Of a stretch of 5,111 bases of DNA, positions 1-5,111 are shown in pieces. Where the stretch lies: NCBI GenBank assembly GCA_934463455.1, contig CAKSJU010000128.1, positions 1 through 5,111 on the forward strand. Reading direction: 5' to 3'. The position numbers and the translations under genes were made by a program. Every line of letters starts with the position of its first letter. Within the stretch, counting starts at the first letter, position 1. This DNA is from an uncultured Clostridia bacterium (GTDB lineage Bacteria > Bacillota > Clostridia > UBA1381). The notes under the pieces were generated by a model. That model saw nothing but the letters and a program-made list of their open reading frames with translations. It was not told where the DNA came from and searched no databases.

Positions 1-107
1 AAGAATCGGTGCTTCTTCACAACGGCGAAATAACCGTTGACAGCGTTGAAGGAATGGGCAGTACATTTTCAATAATTCTGCCGTACAATAGGGCGGATGT
101 ACAGTAA
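1..107 (+). CDS. Sensor histidine kinase, C-terminal end (partial, 5' end outside window)
   Basis: Reading from base 3, an open frame of 34 codons ends at TAA 105-107. It contains LLHNGEITVDSVEGMGSTF followed by IILP. This matches the last part of the HATPase_c domain of two-component sensor kinases: the 'H.G.I.V.S..G.GSTF...LP' stretch, including the G2-type G-x-G-S/T-F loop that contacts ATP, and then the final beta strand. The wording 'VLLHNGEI' resembles the PhoR/VicK-like membrane kinases, but too little is present to name a subfamily, input signal or partner. In this family the domain binds ATP and phosphorylates a histidine in the preceding dimerisation domain, and the phosphate passes to a response regulator. 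Response-regulator genes usually lie just upstream of such kinases, so the partner is probably outside the window. A strong terminator follows 38 bases after the stop, so the kinase is the last gene of its transcript. Confidence 0.85.
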   Translation, partial: ESVLLHNGEITVDSVEGMGSTFSIILPYNRADVQ

Positions 108-145
108 GCAATGGGAATGTAAAAAAGTTCGAAAAACAAAAAAAT

Positions 146-190
146 GGGCTGTTTAAAGAGTCAATTGACTTTTTAAACAGCTCCTTTTTT
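146..190 (+). terminator. Rho-independent terminator after the histidine kinase, probably bidirectional
   Basis: Bases 146-162 pair with 167-183 in a 17-bp stem with two G-U pairs and loop AATT (163-166), followed by C and T6 (185-190). The 5' side is preceded by an A-rich run (128-144), so the same hairpin also has a T-tract when read on the minus strand. It ends the kinase transcript and insulates it from the region leading to nifJ. Confidence 0.9.
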
Positions 191-215
191 GAGGGGATAG
201 GAAAAAAGCTTTGGA

Positions 216-295
216 ATTAACAAACTGAGCCAAAGCTTTAGCTTTGGGATACCCGACAGTGTACTTGCGTACACCGAGCGGCGAAGTTTGTTGAT
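216..295. other. Structured three-helix-junction element (possible ncRNA or small repeat)
   Basis: Three helices nest without conflict. P1 pairs 216-226 with 285-295 (11 bp, one G-U). P2 pairs 230-236 with 241-247 (7 bp CCAAAGC/GCTTTGG, loop TTTA). P3 pairs 259-264 with 269-274 (6 bp GTGTAC/GTACAC, loop TTGC), with a possible outer CCG/CGG pairing (253-255 with 279-281). The unpaired joining strands are GC-richer than the surroundings. A competing pairing exists: 205-214 can form 10 bp with 230-239, which would break P2. The compact fold could be a small RNA, a cis-regulatory RNA or a non-autonomous repeat. I do not recognise it as a known riboswitch or ribozyme class. The strand is undetermined, because the helices form on either strand. 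Confidence 0.5.
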
Positions 296-530
296 AGCAA
301 GAAAAGGAATAATTTATAAAAAATCAATTATATTGATTTTTTTACCTAAAAAAGACCGGATTACAACAATTATACTTCCTGTAATTTGTGCTTTTCTCTT
401 CTTTTCTTGCGTTCCAGAGTTTTTTAACATCCCCTTTTTTGGGTCAATACGTTTTTTGTTTCTAAAATCGTGAATATCGCGGAACATATTATAATTTAAA
501 AAAAGTTTGACAATGTGAAATTAAGACCGT

Positions 531-725
531 TCATTTGAATTTCTGTGAGGTTTGCGGATTTAACGCTTTGTAAATCCGTTTTTTATAAAAAAGAGTAATA
601 ATGTCAAACATTTTTTGCGCGTCAGGCTTTATAATATGCTTTTTCAATTCATAAAAGAAAATAGCCGGGTGCTGCCACTTTGTGTTCGGATAATATCCGG
701 GCAGAAAAGCGTTGAGGTCATACAT
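531..725 (-). CDS. Hypothetical 64-residue frame, possible gene remnant
   Basis: This frame on the minus strand starts at ATG 725-723 and ends at TGA 533-531. It reads as a soluble, mixed-charge peptide (begins MYDLNAFLPGYYPNTKW) with host-like codons, which is less typical of random AT-rich sequence. I do not recognise the family. Evidence against a working gene: there is no Shine-Dalgarno before the ATG, the frame is short, and a plus-strand terminator hairpin (555-584) overlaps its 3' part. The frame stays open upstream to 743. Just upstream, a second minus-strand frame (942-730) ends in a different phase, so this could be the end of a longer gene broken by frameshifts. It may equally be chance. 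Confidence 0.2.
   Translation of the reverse strand: MYDLNAFLPGYYPNTKWQHPAIFFYELKKHIIKPDAQKMFDIITLFYKKRIYKALNPQTSQKFK
555..584 (+). terminator. Rho-independent terminator-like hairpin with no recognised gene upstream
   Basis: CGGATTTA (555-562) pairs perfectly with TAAATCCG (571-578) across an 8-base loop, and T6 (579-584) follows directly. The stem is short but has the form of a plus-strand intrinsic terminator. No recognised plus-strand gene lies between the kinase terminator (190) and this site, so it may end an unannotated small RNA or be a chance structure. Confidence 0.45.
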
Positions 726-1105
726 TCGGTTATCGTATACAATTTACGGATGCTTGTATTTTGAGGAAGAGGTCGTCTCTGCCGCCTGCAAAGAATATAC
801 AATCACTCGTAAAAAAAATGCGCCAATCCGAAGACAGCGCACAAAAAACGCACGGCTCAGATTTGTCGCCAAACGAAACCTCAACATACTTGTCAAACAC
901 ATATAACACATATGTAAAGAGCCTTGCAGTTTTTACAACCAAAGTATATGCCCGGCAAGATTTGTATTAAAATTTCGTTTGGCAAATATAATTTTACCAT
1001 AAAAATCTTTTTTTGTAAATACTTTTATCGCAAAAACTTTATTGAATCGACATTCTTTCGCAAACTGACGAAATTTGTGCTGTGAAATTGCCGAATTTAT
1101 GTTTT

Positions 1106-1182
1106 AAAGTTAATTAAGTCGGCTATTAAAGCAAATTTTGGTGGGAAATTTGCTTTAATAGCCAATTCGGGAAATTAATTTT
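1106..1182. repeat. Extended palindrome upstream of nifJ promoter
   Basis: An inner perfect 18-bp inverted repeat (1121-1138 with 1146-1163; arm GGCTATTAAAGCAAATTT) closes a 7-base loop TGGTGGG. Beyond an asymmetric internal loop (1116-1120 and 1164-1172), a further 10 bp pair (1106-1115 with 1173-1182, one G-U). Neither strand has a T-run directly after the stem, so it is not a normal terminator. It ends 35 bases upstream of the nifJ -35 box. It could be a miniature repeat element, a binding site for a dimeric regulator, or a weak terminator or processing hairpin for transcripts from upstream. Confidence 0.75.
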
Positions 1183-1217
1183 GTTAAAAAAAGCAATAAA
1201 AATATGAGGAAAATTAC

Positions 1218-1246
1218 TTGATTTTATCGGAAAAAAGTGATATGAT
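1218..1246 (+). promoter_or_regulatory. Sigma-70/SigA-type extended -10 promoter of nifJ
   Basis: The -35 box is TTGATT (1218-1223), the spacer is 17 bp, and the -10 box is TATGAT (1241-1246). The -10 is preceded by TG-A (1238-1240), giving an extended -10. The predicted start is near 1253, leaving a ~70-nt leader. A second TATAAT overlaps just downstream (1248-1253) but has no -35 at proper spacing. The near-consensus form fits strong expression of a central fermentation enzyme. Confidence 0.8.
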
Positions 1247-1308
1247 ATATAATGTGTATATTTTTAATATATGTAACAGAAATTCCGCCTTACGCGGATA
1301 AATAAATA

Positions 1309-1314
1309 AGGAGG
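1309..1314 (+). promoter_or_regulatory. Ribosome binding site that fixes a TTG start for nifJ
   Basis: A consensus AGGAGG (1309-1314) lies 8 bases before TTG 1323-1325. The first in-frame ATG (1335) would be 20 bases away, too far for normal initiation. The spacing therefore favours TTG. A small 5-bp hairpin (1284-1288 with 1294-1298) sits just upstream and leaves the site unpaired. Confidence 0.85.
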
Positions 1315-1322
1315 AGATCTCT

Positions 1323-4300
1323 TTGGCAAGAAAAATGAAAACCATGGATGGAAATAATGCCGCCGCTTTTGCGTCTTACGCATTTACGGATGTTGCGGCA
1401 ATCTATCCTATCACTCCGTCGTCAACTATGGCGGAAGTAACAGACAAATGGGCAGCTGCAGGTCAGAAAAATATTTTCGGCGAGACTGTTAAAGTTGTTG
1501 AAATGCAATCGGAAGCAGGTGCTGCCGGTGCGGTACACGGCTCTTTGACAGCAGGTGCACTCACAACTACTTATACTGCTTCGCAGGGCTTACTTTTGAT
1601 GATTCCGAACATGTACAAAATTGCCGGTGAATTGCTTCCGTGCGTATTTAACGTATCGGCAAGAGCTTTGGCTTCACATGCACTTTCTATTTTCGGCGAC
1701 CATCAGGACGTTATGGCTTGCCGCCAGACAGGCTTTGCAATGCTGGCTTCGACTAACCCGCAGGAGGCTATGGATTTGGGTGCTGTAGCTCATCTCTCCA
1801 CAATTAAGGGCAGAGTTCCTTTCCTGCATTTCTTTGACGGTTTCAGAACTTCGCATGAATATCAAAAGGTTTCATGCTGGGATTATGAAACACTTGCAAA
1901 AATGGTTGACTGGGACGCATTGAACGCTTTCAGACACGGCTCACTCAATCCGGAACATCCCGCACAGCGCGGTACCGCTCAAAACCCGGACGTATTCTTC
2001 CAGGCTAAAGAAGCGGTAAACAAATATTATCTTGCTATTCCGGAAATCACACAGGAATATATGGATAAAGTTAATGCCGAAATCGGTACGGATTACAAGC
2101 TCTTTAACTACTACGGTGCTCCCGATGCGGACGAAGTTATAGTAGCTATGGGCTCGGCATGTGATACTATCTCGGAAACAATCGATTATCTGAACGCAAA
2201 CGGCAGAAAAGTAGGTCTTGTAAAAGTAAGACTTTACAGACCGTTCTCGGTACAGCATTTTATCGATGCAATTCCGTCAACAGTAAAGAAAATTTCGGTT
2301 TTGGACAGAACAAAAGAGTCCGGCTCAGTTGGCGAGCCTCTCTATTTGGACGTTGTTGCAGCTCTTCAAGGCTCAAAATTTGCTGATGTTCCCGTATACG
2401 GCGGACGTTACGGCTTGGGCTCAAAGGATACAACACCGGCTCAGATTATCGCTGTATTCAACAATACCGAAAAGAAACATTTCACAATCGGTATAAACGA
2501 CGATGTTACAAATCTTTCTTTGGAAATCAAAGAAAATCCGGATACAACTCCGAAAGGCATTACGAGCTGTAAGTTCTGGGGTCTCGGTGCGGACGGTACC
2601 GTAGGTGCGAACAAGAACTCGGTTAAGATTATCGGTGACCACACAGATATGAACGTACAAGCTTACTTTGACTATGACTCAAAGAAATCCGGCGGTCTTA
2701 CTGTTTCTCACTTGAGATTCGGAAATGCAAAAATAACTTCGACATATCTTATCAATAAGGCAGACTTTGTTGCATGTCACAAAGCTTCTTATATCAGACA
2801 ATACGACATGGTATCGGATGTTAAACCGGGCGGAGTATTCCTTTTGAACTGTTCGTGGAATGCGGCAGAGCTTGAAGAACATATTCCGGGTCAGGTTAAG
2901 AAATACATTGCCGACAACAACATTCAGTTCTATACAATCGACGGTGTTAAAATCGGTAAGGAAATCGGTTTGGGCAACAGAATCAATACTGTACTTCAAT
3001 CCGCATTCTTCAAATTGGCTAACATCATTCCTTCGGAGGATGCTATTAAATATATGAAAGACGCTGCTACCGCTTCTTATTCGAAGAAGGGTGACGCAAT
3101 CGTTAAGATGAACCATGACGCTATAGATGCCGGTGCCAAGGAAGTTGTTAAGGTTGAAGTTCCCGCAAGCTGGAAAGACGCAAAACCGGAAGATTTGTCG
3201 GTTAAGCATGACGGAAAAGGCGACTTGATTGATTATGTAAACAATGTACTTGTTCCGATTAACCAATTCAGAGGAATGCAGCTCCCTGTTTCGACATTTG
3301 AGCCTTATGTAACAGGTCAGGTACCTCTCGGCTCATCTGCATTCGAAAAGCGCGGAATTGCAATCGATGTTCCTGTTTGGAATTCGGAAAAATGTTTGCA
3401 GTGCGGACTTTGTTCTTATGTATGTCCTCACGGATGTATCCGCCCTGTTGTTTTGACAGAGGAAGAAAAGAACAATGCTCCTGAGGGTGTATCTTATGTT
3501 AACATGCGTCAGCTTGACGGATATTACTTCGCAATTGCGGTATCTGTACTTGACTGTACAGGCTGCGGCTCGTGTGTAAATGTGTGTCCTGAAGTTAAAG
3601 GCGCTAAGGCGTTGTCTATGGATTCTTTGGACAACCATCTGGATGAACAGAAGCTGTTTGATTATGCGGGTGAGCTTCCCGAAAAGGATGAAGTTGCAGC
3701 TAAATTCCCGATGACAACCGTTAAGGGCTCGCAGTTCAGAAAGCCGTATCTCGAATTCTCGGGAGCATGCGCAGGCTGCGGAGAAACTCCTTACGCTAAA
3801 TTGATTACTCAATTGTTCGGCGACAGAATGTATATTGCAAATGCAACAGGATGTTCGTCAATTTGGGGCGGCTCATCACCGTCAACTCCGTATTGTGCGG
3901 ATATGAACGGCAGAGGTCCTGCTTGGGCTAACTCGCTGTTTGAAGATAATGCTGAATTTGGTTACGGTATGTTCCTCGGTCAGGACGCTTTGAGAAATGC
4001 AAATATTGCAAAACTCGAAAAGATTGCTGCCGATGAGCCTTCGGTTAAACCTGCTGTTGATAAGTTTATCGAAACAAAAGAAGACGGCATTAAGAATAAA
4101 GTCGCAACAGACGAATTGCTTAAAGCAATTGCAAATCTTAACTCAAAGGAAGCAAAAGACGTACTCGCGGACAAGGAATATCTTGCAAAGAAATCCGTAT
4201 GGGTATTCGGCGGAGACGGCTGGGCTTATGATATAGGCTTCGGCGGCGTTGACCATGTACTTGCTTCGGGCAGAGACGTTAACGTAATGGTATTCGATAC

Positions 4301-4841
4301 AGAAGTTTATTCGAACACCGGCGGACAATCGTCAAAATCAACTCCTACCGGTGCTATTGCGCAATTCGCAGCAGCAGGTAAGGAAGTTAAGAAGAAAGAC
4401 TTGGCTGCTATTGCAATGAGCTACGGCTATGTATATGTAGCACAAATCGCTCAGGGTGCAGATTACAACCAGTGCCTGAAGGCTATGATTGAAGCTGAAA
4501 GCTATAACGGTCCTTCACTGATAGTTGCTTATGCTCCTTGTATTAACCACGGTATCAAGGGCGGTATGAGCATTGCTCAAACAGAAGAGAAGAAAGCTGT
4601 TGAAGCAGGCTACTGGCACTTGTTCCGTTATGACCCGAGACGTACTCTCGAGGGCAAGAATCCGTTCCAGTTGGATTCCAAAGCACCTAAGGCAGATTAC
4701 GAAACCTTCATAATGGGCGAAGTTCGTTACAATTCACTTGCACGCTCAAATCCCGAACGCGCTAAGGAATTGTTTGCGAAAGCTAAAGCGGATGCGGAAG
4801 CTAAATATGCGAAGCTCGTTAAGCTGGCAGAACAGGAATAA
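1323..4841 (+). CDS. nifJ: Pyruvate:ferredoxin (flavodoxin) oxidoreductase, single-chain
   Basis: NifJ/PFOR oxidatively decarboxylates pyruvate with CoA to acetyl-CoA and CO2 and passes electrons to ferredoxin or flavodoxin in the cytoplasm, the central step of anaerobic pyruvate use. The 1172 residues show the full domain order. The N-terminal pyrimidine-binding domain has YPITPSS (28-34), Glu64 and Arg114, at the same numbers as the catalytic Thr31, Glu64 and Arg114 of Desulfovibrio africanus PFOR. Domain II ends near GRYGLGSKDTTP (361-372). The gamma domain begins around GLGADGTVGANKNS (420-433). The EKR segment is FEKRG (674-678). A ferredoxin-like domain carries two 4Fe-4S motifs (C691, C694, C697, C701 and C745, C748, C751, C755). 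The C-terminal TPP domain has proximal-cluster cysteines C816, C819, C844 and C1073, GDG at 964-966 and NTGGQ at 998-1002. No key residue is missing and no frameshift is seen. The long C-terminal extension of D. africanus PFOR is absent. The gene has its own promoter and terminator, so it is probably monocistronic. Confidence is very high for the family; the physiological acceptor is not shown. Confidence 0.98.
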   Translation: MARKMKTMDGNNAAAFASYAFTDVAAIYPITPSSTMAEVTDKWAAAGQKNIFGETVKVVEMQSEAGAAGAVHGSLTAGALTTTYTASQGLLLMIPNMYKIAGELLPCVFNVSARALASHALSIFGDHQDVMACRQTGFAMLASTNPQEAMDLGAVAHLSTIKGRVPFLHFFDGFRTSHEYQKVSCWDYETLAKMVDWDALNAFRHGSLNPEHPAQRGTAQNPDVFFQAKEAVNKYYLAIPEITQEYMDKVNAEIGTDYKLFNYYGAPDADEVIVAMGSACDTISETIDYLNANGRKVGLVKVRLYRPFSVQHFIDAIPSTVKKISVLDRTKESGSVGEPLYLDVVAALQGSKFADVPVYGGRYGLGSKDTTPAQIIAVFNNTEKKHFTIGINDDVTNLSLEIKENPDTTPKGITSCKFWGLGADGTVGANKNSVKIIGDHTDMNVQAYFDYDSKKSGGLTVSHLRFGNAKITSTYLINKADFVACHKASYIRQYDMVSDVKPGGVFLLNCSWNAAELEEHIPGQVKKYIADNNIQFYTIDGVKIGKEIGLGNRINTVLQSAFFKLANIIPSEDAIKYMKDAATASYSKKGDAIVKMNHDAIDAGAKEVVKVEVPASWKDAKPEDLSVKHDGKGDLIDYVNNVLVPINQFRGMQLPVSTFEPYVTGQVPLGSSAFEKRGIAIDVPVWNSEKCLQCGLCSYVCPHGCIRPVVLTEEEKNNAPEGVSYVNMRQLDGYYFAIAVSVLDCTGCGSCVNVCPEVKGAKALSMDSLDNHLDEQKLFDYAGELPEKDEVAAKFPMTTVKGSQFRKPYLEFSGACAGCGETPYAKLITQLFGDRMYIANATGCSSIWGGSSPSTPYCADMNGRGPAWANSLFEDNAEFGYGMFLGQDALRNANIAKLEKIAADEPSVKPAVDKFIETKEDGIKNKVATDELLKAIANLNSKEAKDVLADKEYLAKKSVWVFGGDGWAYDIGFGGVDHVLASGRDVNVMVFDTEVYSNTGGQSSKSTPTGAIAQFAAAGKEVKKKDLAAIAMSYGYVYVAQIAQGADYNQCLKAMIEAESYNGPSLIVAYAPCINHGIKGGMSIAQTEEKKAVEAGYWHLFRYDPRRTLEGKNPFQLDSKAPKADYETFIMGEVRYNSLARSNPERAKELFAKAKADAEAKYAKLVKLAEQE

Positions 4842-4873
4842 TTTTGCTTGAAATATAACAATAGTAATGTACG

Positions 4874-4920
4874 AAAACCGCAGCATGCTGTCCCATTCGG
4901 GACAGCATGCTGCGGTTTTT
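4874..4920 (+). terminator. Strong Rho-independent terminator of nifJ, bidirectional
   Basis: Bases 4874-4894 pair perfectly with 4899-4919 (21 bp) around loop ATTC, and the run ends in T5 (4916-4920). The GC-rich core makes it very stable. The 5' arm begins with AAAA, giving a short T-run on the minus strand as well. It starts 32 bases after the nifJ stop. Each arm contains the 10-bp self-complementary sequence CAGCATGCTG. Confidence 0.93.
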
Positions 4921-4936
4921 GAATTGGTTTCTTGGT

Positions 4937-4966
4937 ATGCGGGGACCACGCAGGGTCGCCCCTACG
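4937..4966. repeat. REP-like GC-rich hairpin, copy 1
   Basis: GGGGACC (4941-4947) pairs with the 4954-4961 side with one bulged base (4958), loop ACGCAG. The unit begins ATGCGGG and ends CCCCTACG, the same ends as the second copy at 5078-5108, in the same orientation. Its GC content stands out against the AT-rich surroundings. It looks like a short intergenic repeat (REP-like) rather than a terminator, since no T-run follows. Confidence 0.55.
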
Positions 4967-5021
4967 GTTTGTCATATCCGTTTTGTGTATGATTGTAATG
5001 GCGAAATTATGTGTTCGCCTG

Positions 5022-5037
5022 TGTGATATTTATCAAA
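5022..5037. promoter_or_regulatory. Weak CRP/FNR-like palindrome
   Basis: TGTGA, six bases, TCAAA is one base from the TGTGA-N6-TCACA pattern used by CRP/FNR-family regulators. A weak promoter-like pair, TTGTGC (5038-5043) and TATGTT (5060-5065), follows with a 16-bp spacer and could serve a gene beyond the right edge. Short AT-rich palindromes are common by chance. Confidence 0.2.
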
Positions 5038-5077
5038 TTGTGCGGTTATCAGCGGGATTTATGTTATACATTCGTGC

Positions 5078-5108
5078 ATGCGGGACGGTGTGGGCACCGT
5101 CCCCTACG
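5078..5108. repeat. REP-like GC-rich hairpin, copy 2
   Basis: A perfect 9-bp stem, GGGACGGTG (5082-5090) with CACCGTCCC (5095-5103), has loop TGGG. It is flanked by ATGC on the left and CTACG on the right, as in copy 1. The stem interior differs from copy 1 while pairing is kept, which suggests selection on the fold or a family of related elements. It may continue past the right edge of the window. Confidence 0.6.
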
Positions 5109-5111
5109 AAA

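Larger units (their letters stand above)
191..1105. other. Gene-poor intergenic region
   Basis: This stretch of about 900 bases lies between the kinase terminator and the palindrome upstream of nifJ. No frame in it matches a protein family I recognise, and none of the open frames has a good ribosome binding site. It holds the three-helix element at 216-295, a hairpin terminator at 555-584, weak minus-strand frames at 314-487, 531-743 and ~730-1000, and an 11-bp inverted repeat (868-878 with 973-983). Plus-strand frames at 288-473, 712-906 and 761-970 look like composition artefacts: the first is a T-rich hydrophobic stretch overlapping the three-helix element, and the other two overlap each other in different frames. 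I saw no tRNA, rRNA or CRISPR pattern. The region may contain decayed genes or an unannotated RNA. Confidence 0.6.

Noticed and set aside
216..295. Hammerhead ribozyme at the three-way junction
   Set aside because: A CTGA and a CGAA occur near the junction, but the conserved CUGANGA and GAAA core strands in the right places are absent.
288..473. 61-residue plus-strand hydrophobic frame
   Set aside because: It has a TTG start inside the three-helix element, no ribosome binding site, and hydrophobic content that follows simply from a T-rich strand.
597..616. Small hairpin AATGT/ACATT plus T-run as a second terminator
   Set aside because: Only five AT-rich base pairs; too weak to support.
1121..1163. 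Intrinsic terminator
   Set aside because: The 18-bp stem is perfect but no T-run follows on either strand (AATTCGGG on plus, GACTTAATT on minus).
1181..1198. Rex-type redox operator upstream of nifJ
   Set aside because: One half-site, TTGTTAA (1181-1187), is present, but the second half (TTAACAA after four bases) is not; the following bases are mostly A.
2679..3266. 195-residue open frame on the minus strand
   Set aside because: It lies wholly antisense to the PFOR gamma and EKR region, has no recognisable domain or ribosome binding site, and is explained by the codon use of nifJ. The same holds for the minus-strand frames at 1941-2258, 2421-2660 and 3333-3812.
5000..5019. GGCGAA/TTCGCC hairpin between the two REP-like copies
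   Set aside because: It is a 6-bp stem with an 8-base loop, no T-run and no shared ends with the flanking repeats; probably incidental.

Overview
The window holds one complete gene and little other coding sequence. The complete gene (1323-4841, + strand) encodes a single-chain pyruvate:ferredoxin (flavodoxin) oxidoreductase, NifJ/PFOR. It has all the expected thiamine-diphosphate motifs, active-site residues and twelve cluster cysteines. The first ~107 bases are the 3' end of a sensor histidine kinase that starts outside the window. The base composition is AT-rich, the ribosome binding site is a strong AGGAGG, PFOR is a marker of anaerobic metabolism, and terminators are of the hairpin plus T-run type. 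Together these suggest an anaerobic low-GC Firmicute, possibly a gut Clostridia/Oscillospirales member. That assignment is inference; no marker gene here fixes the taxon.

Layout. 1-107: histidine-kinase tail, closed by a strong bidirectional terminator (146-190). 191-1217: about 1 kb with no gene I can identify. It holds (a) a compact three-helix element at 216-295 with a competing upstream pairing, (b) a hairpin plus T6 terminator at 555-584 with no recognised gene in front of it, (c) weak minus-strand reading frames that may be gene remnants, and (d) a 77-bp extended palindrome (1106-1182) just upstream of the nifJ promoter. 1218-1322: a clear extended -10 promoter (TTGATT, 17 bp, TATGAT with an upstream TG) and a ~70-nt leader ending in AGGAGG, placed for a TTG start. 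1323-4841: nifJ. 4874-4920: a 21-bp perfect terminator hairpin. 4921-5111: intergenic, with two diverged copies of a REP-like GC-rich hairpin that share the ends ATGCGGG and CCCCTACG, and a weak CRP/FNR-like palindrome.

How it fits together. nifJ has its own promoter and terminator, so it is most likely monocistronic. It would supply acetyl-CoA and reduced ferredoxin from pyruvate. The kinase is separated from it by a terminator and ~1.2 kb, so no functional link is shown. I found no defence, secretion or other multigene system. The most unusual material is the structured non-coding DNA between the kinase and nifJ.
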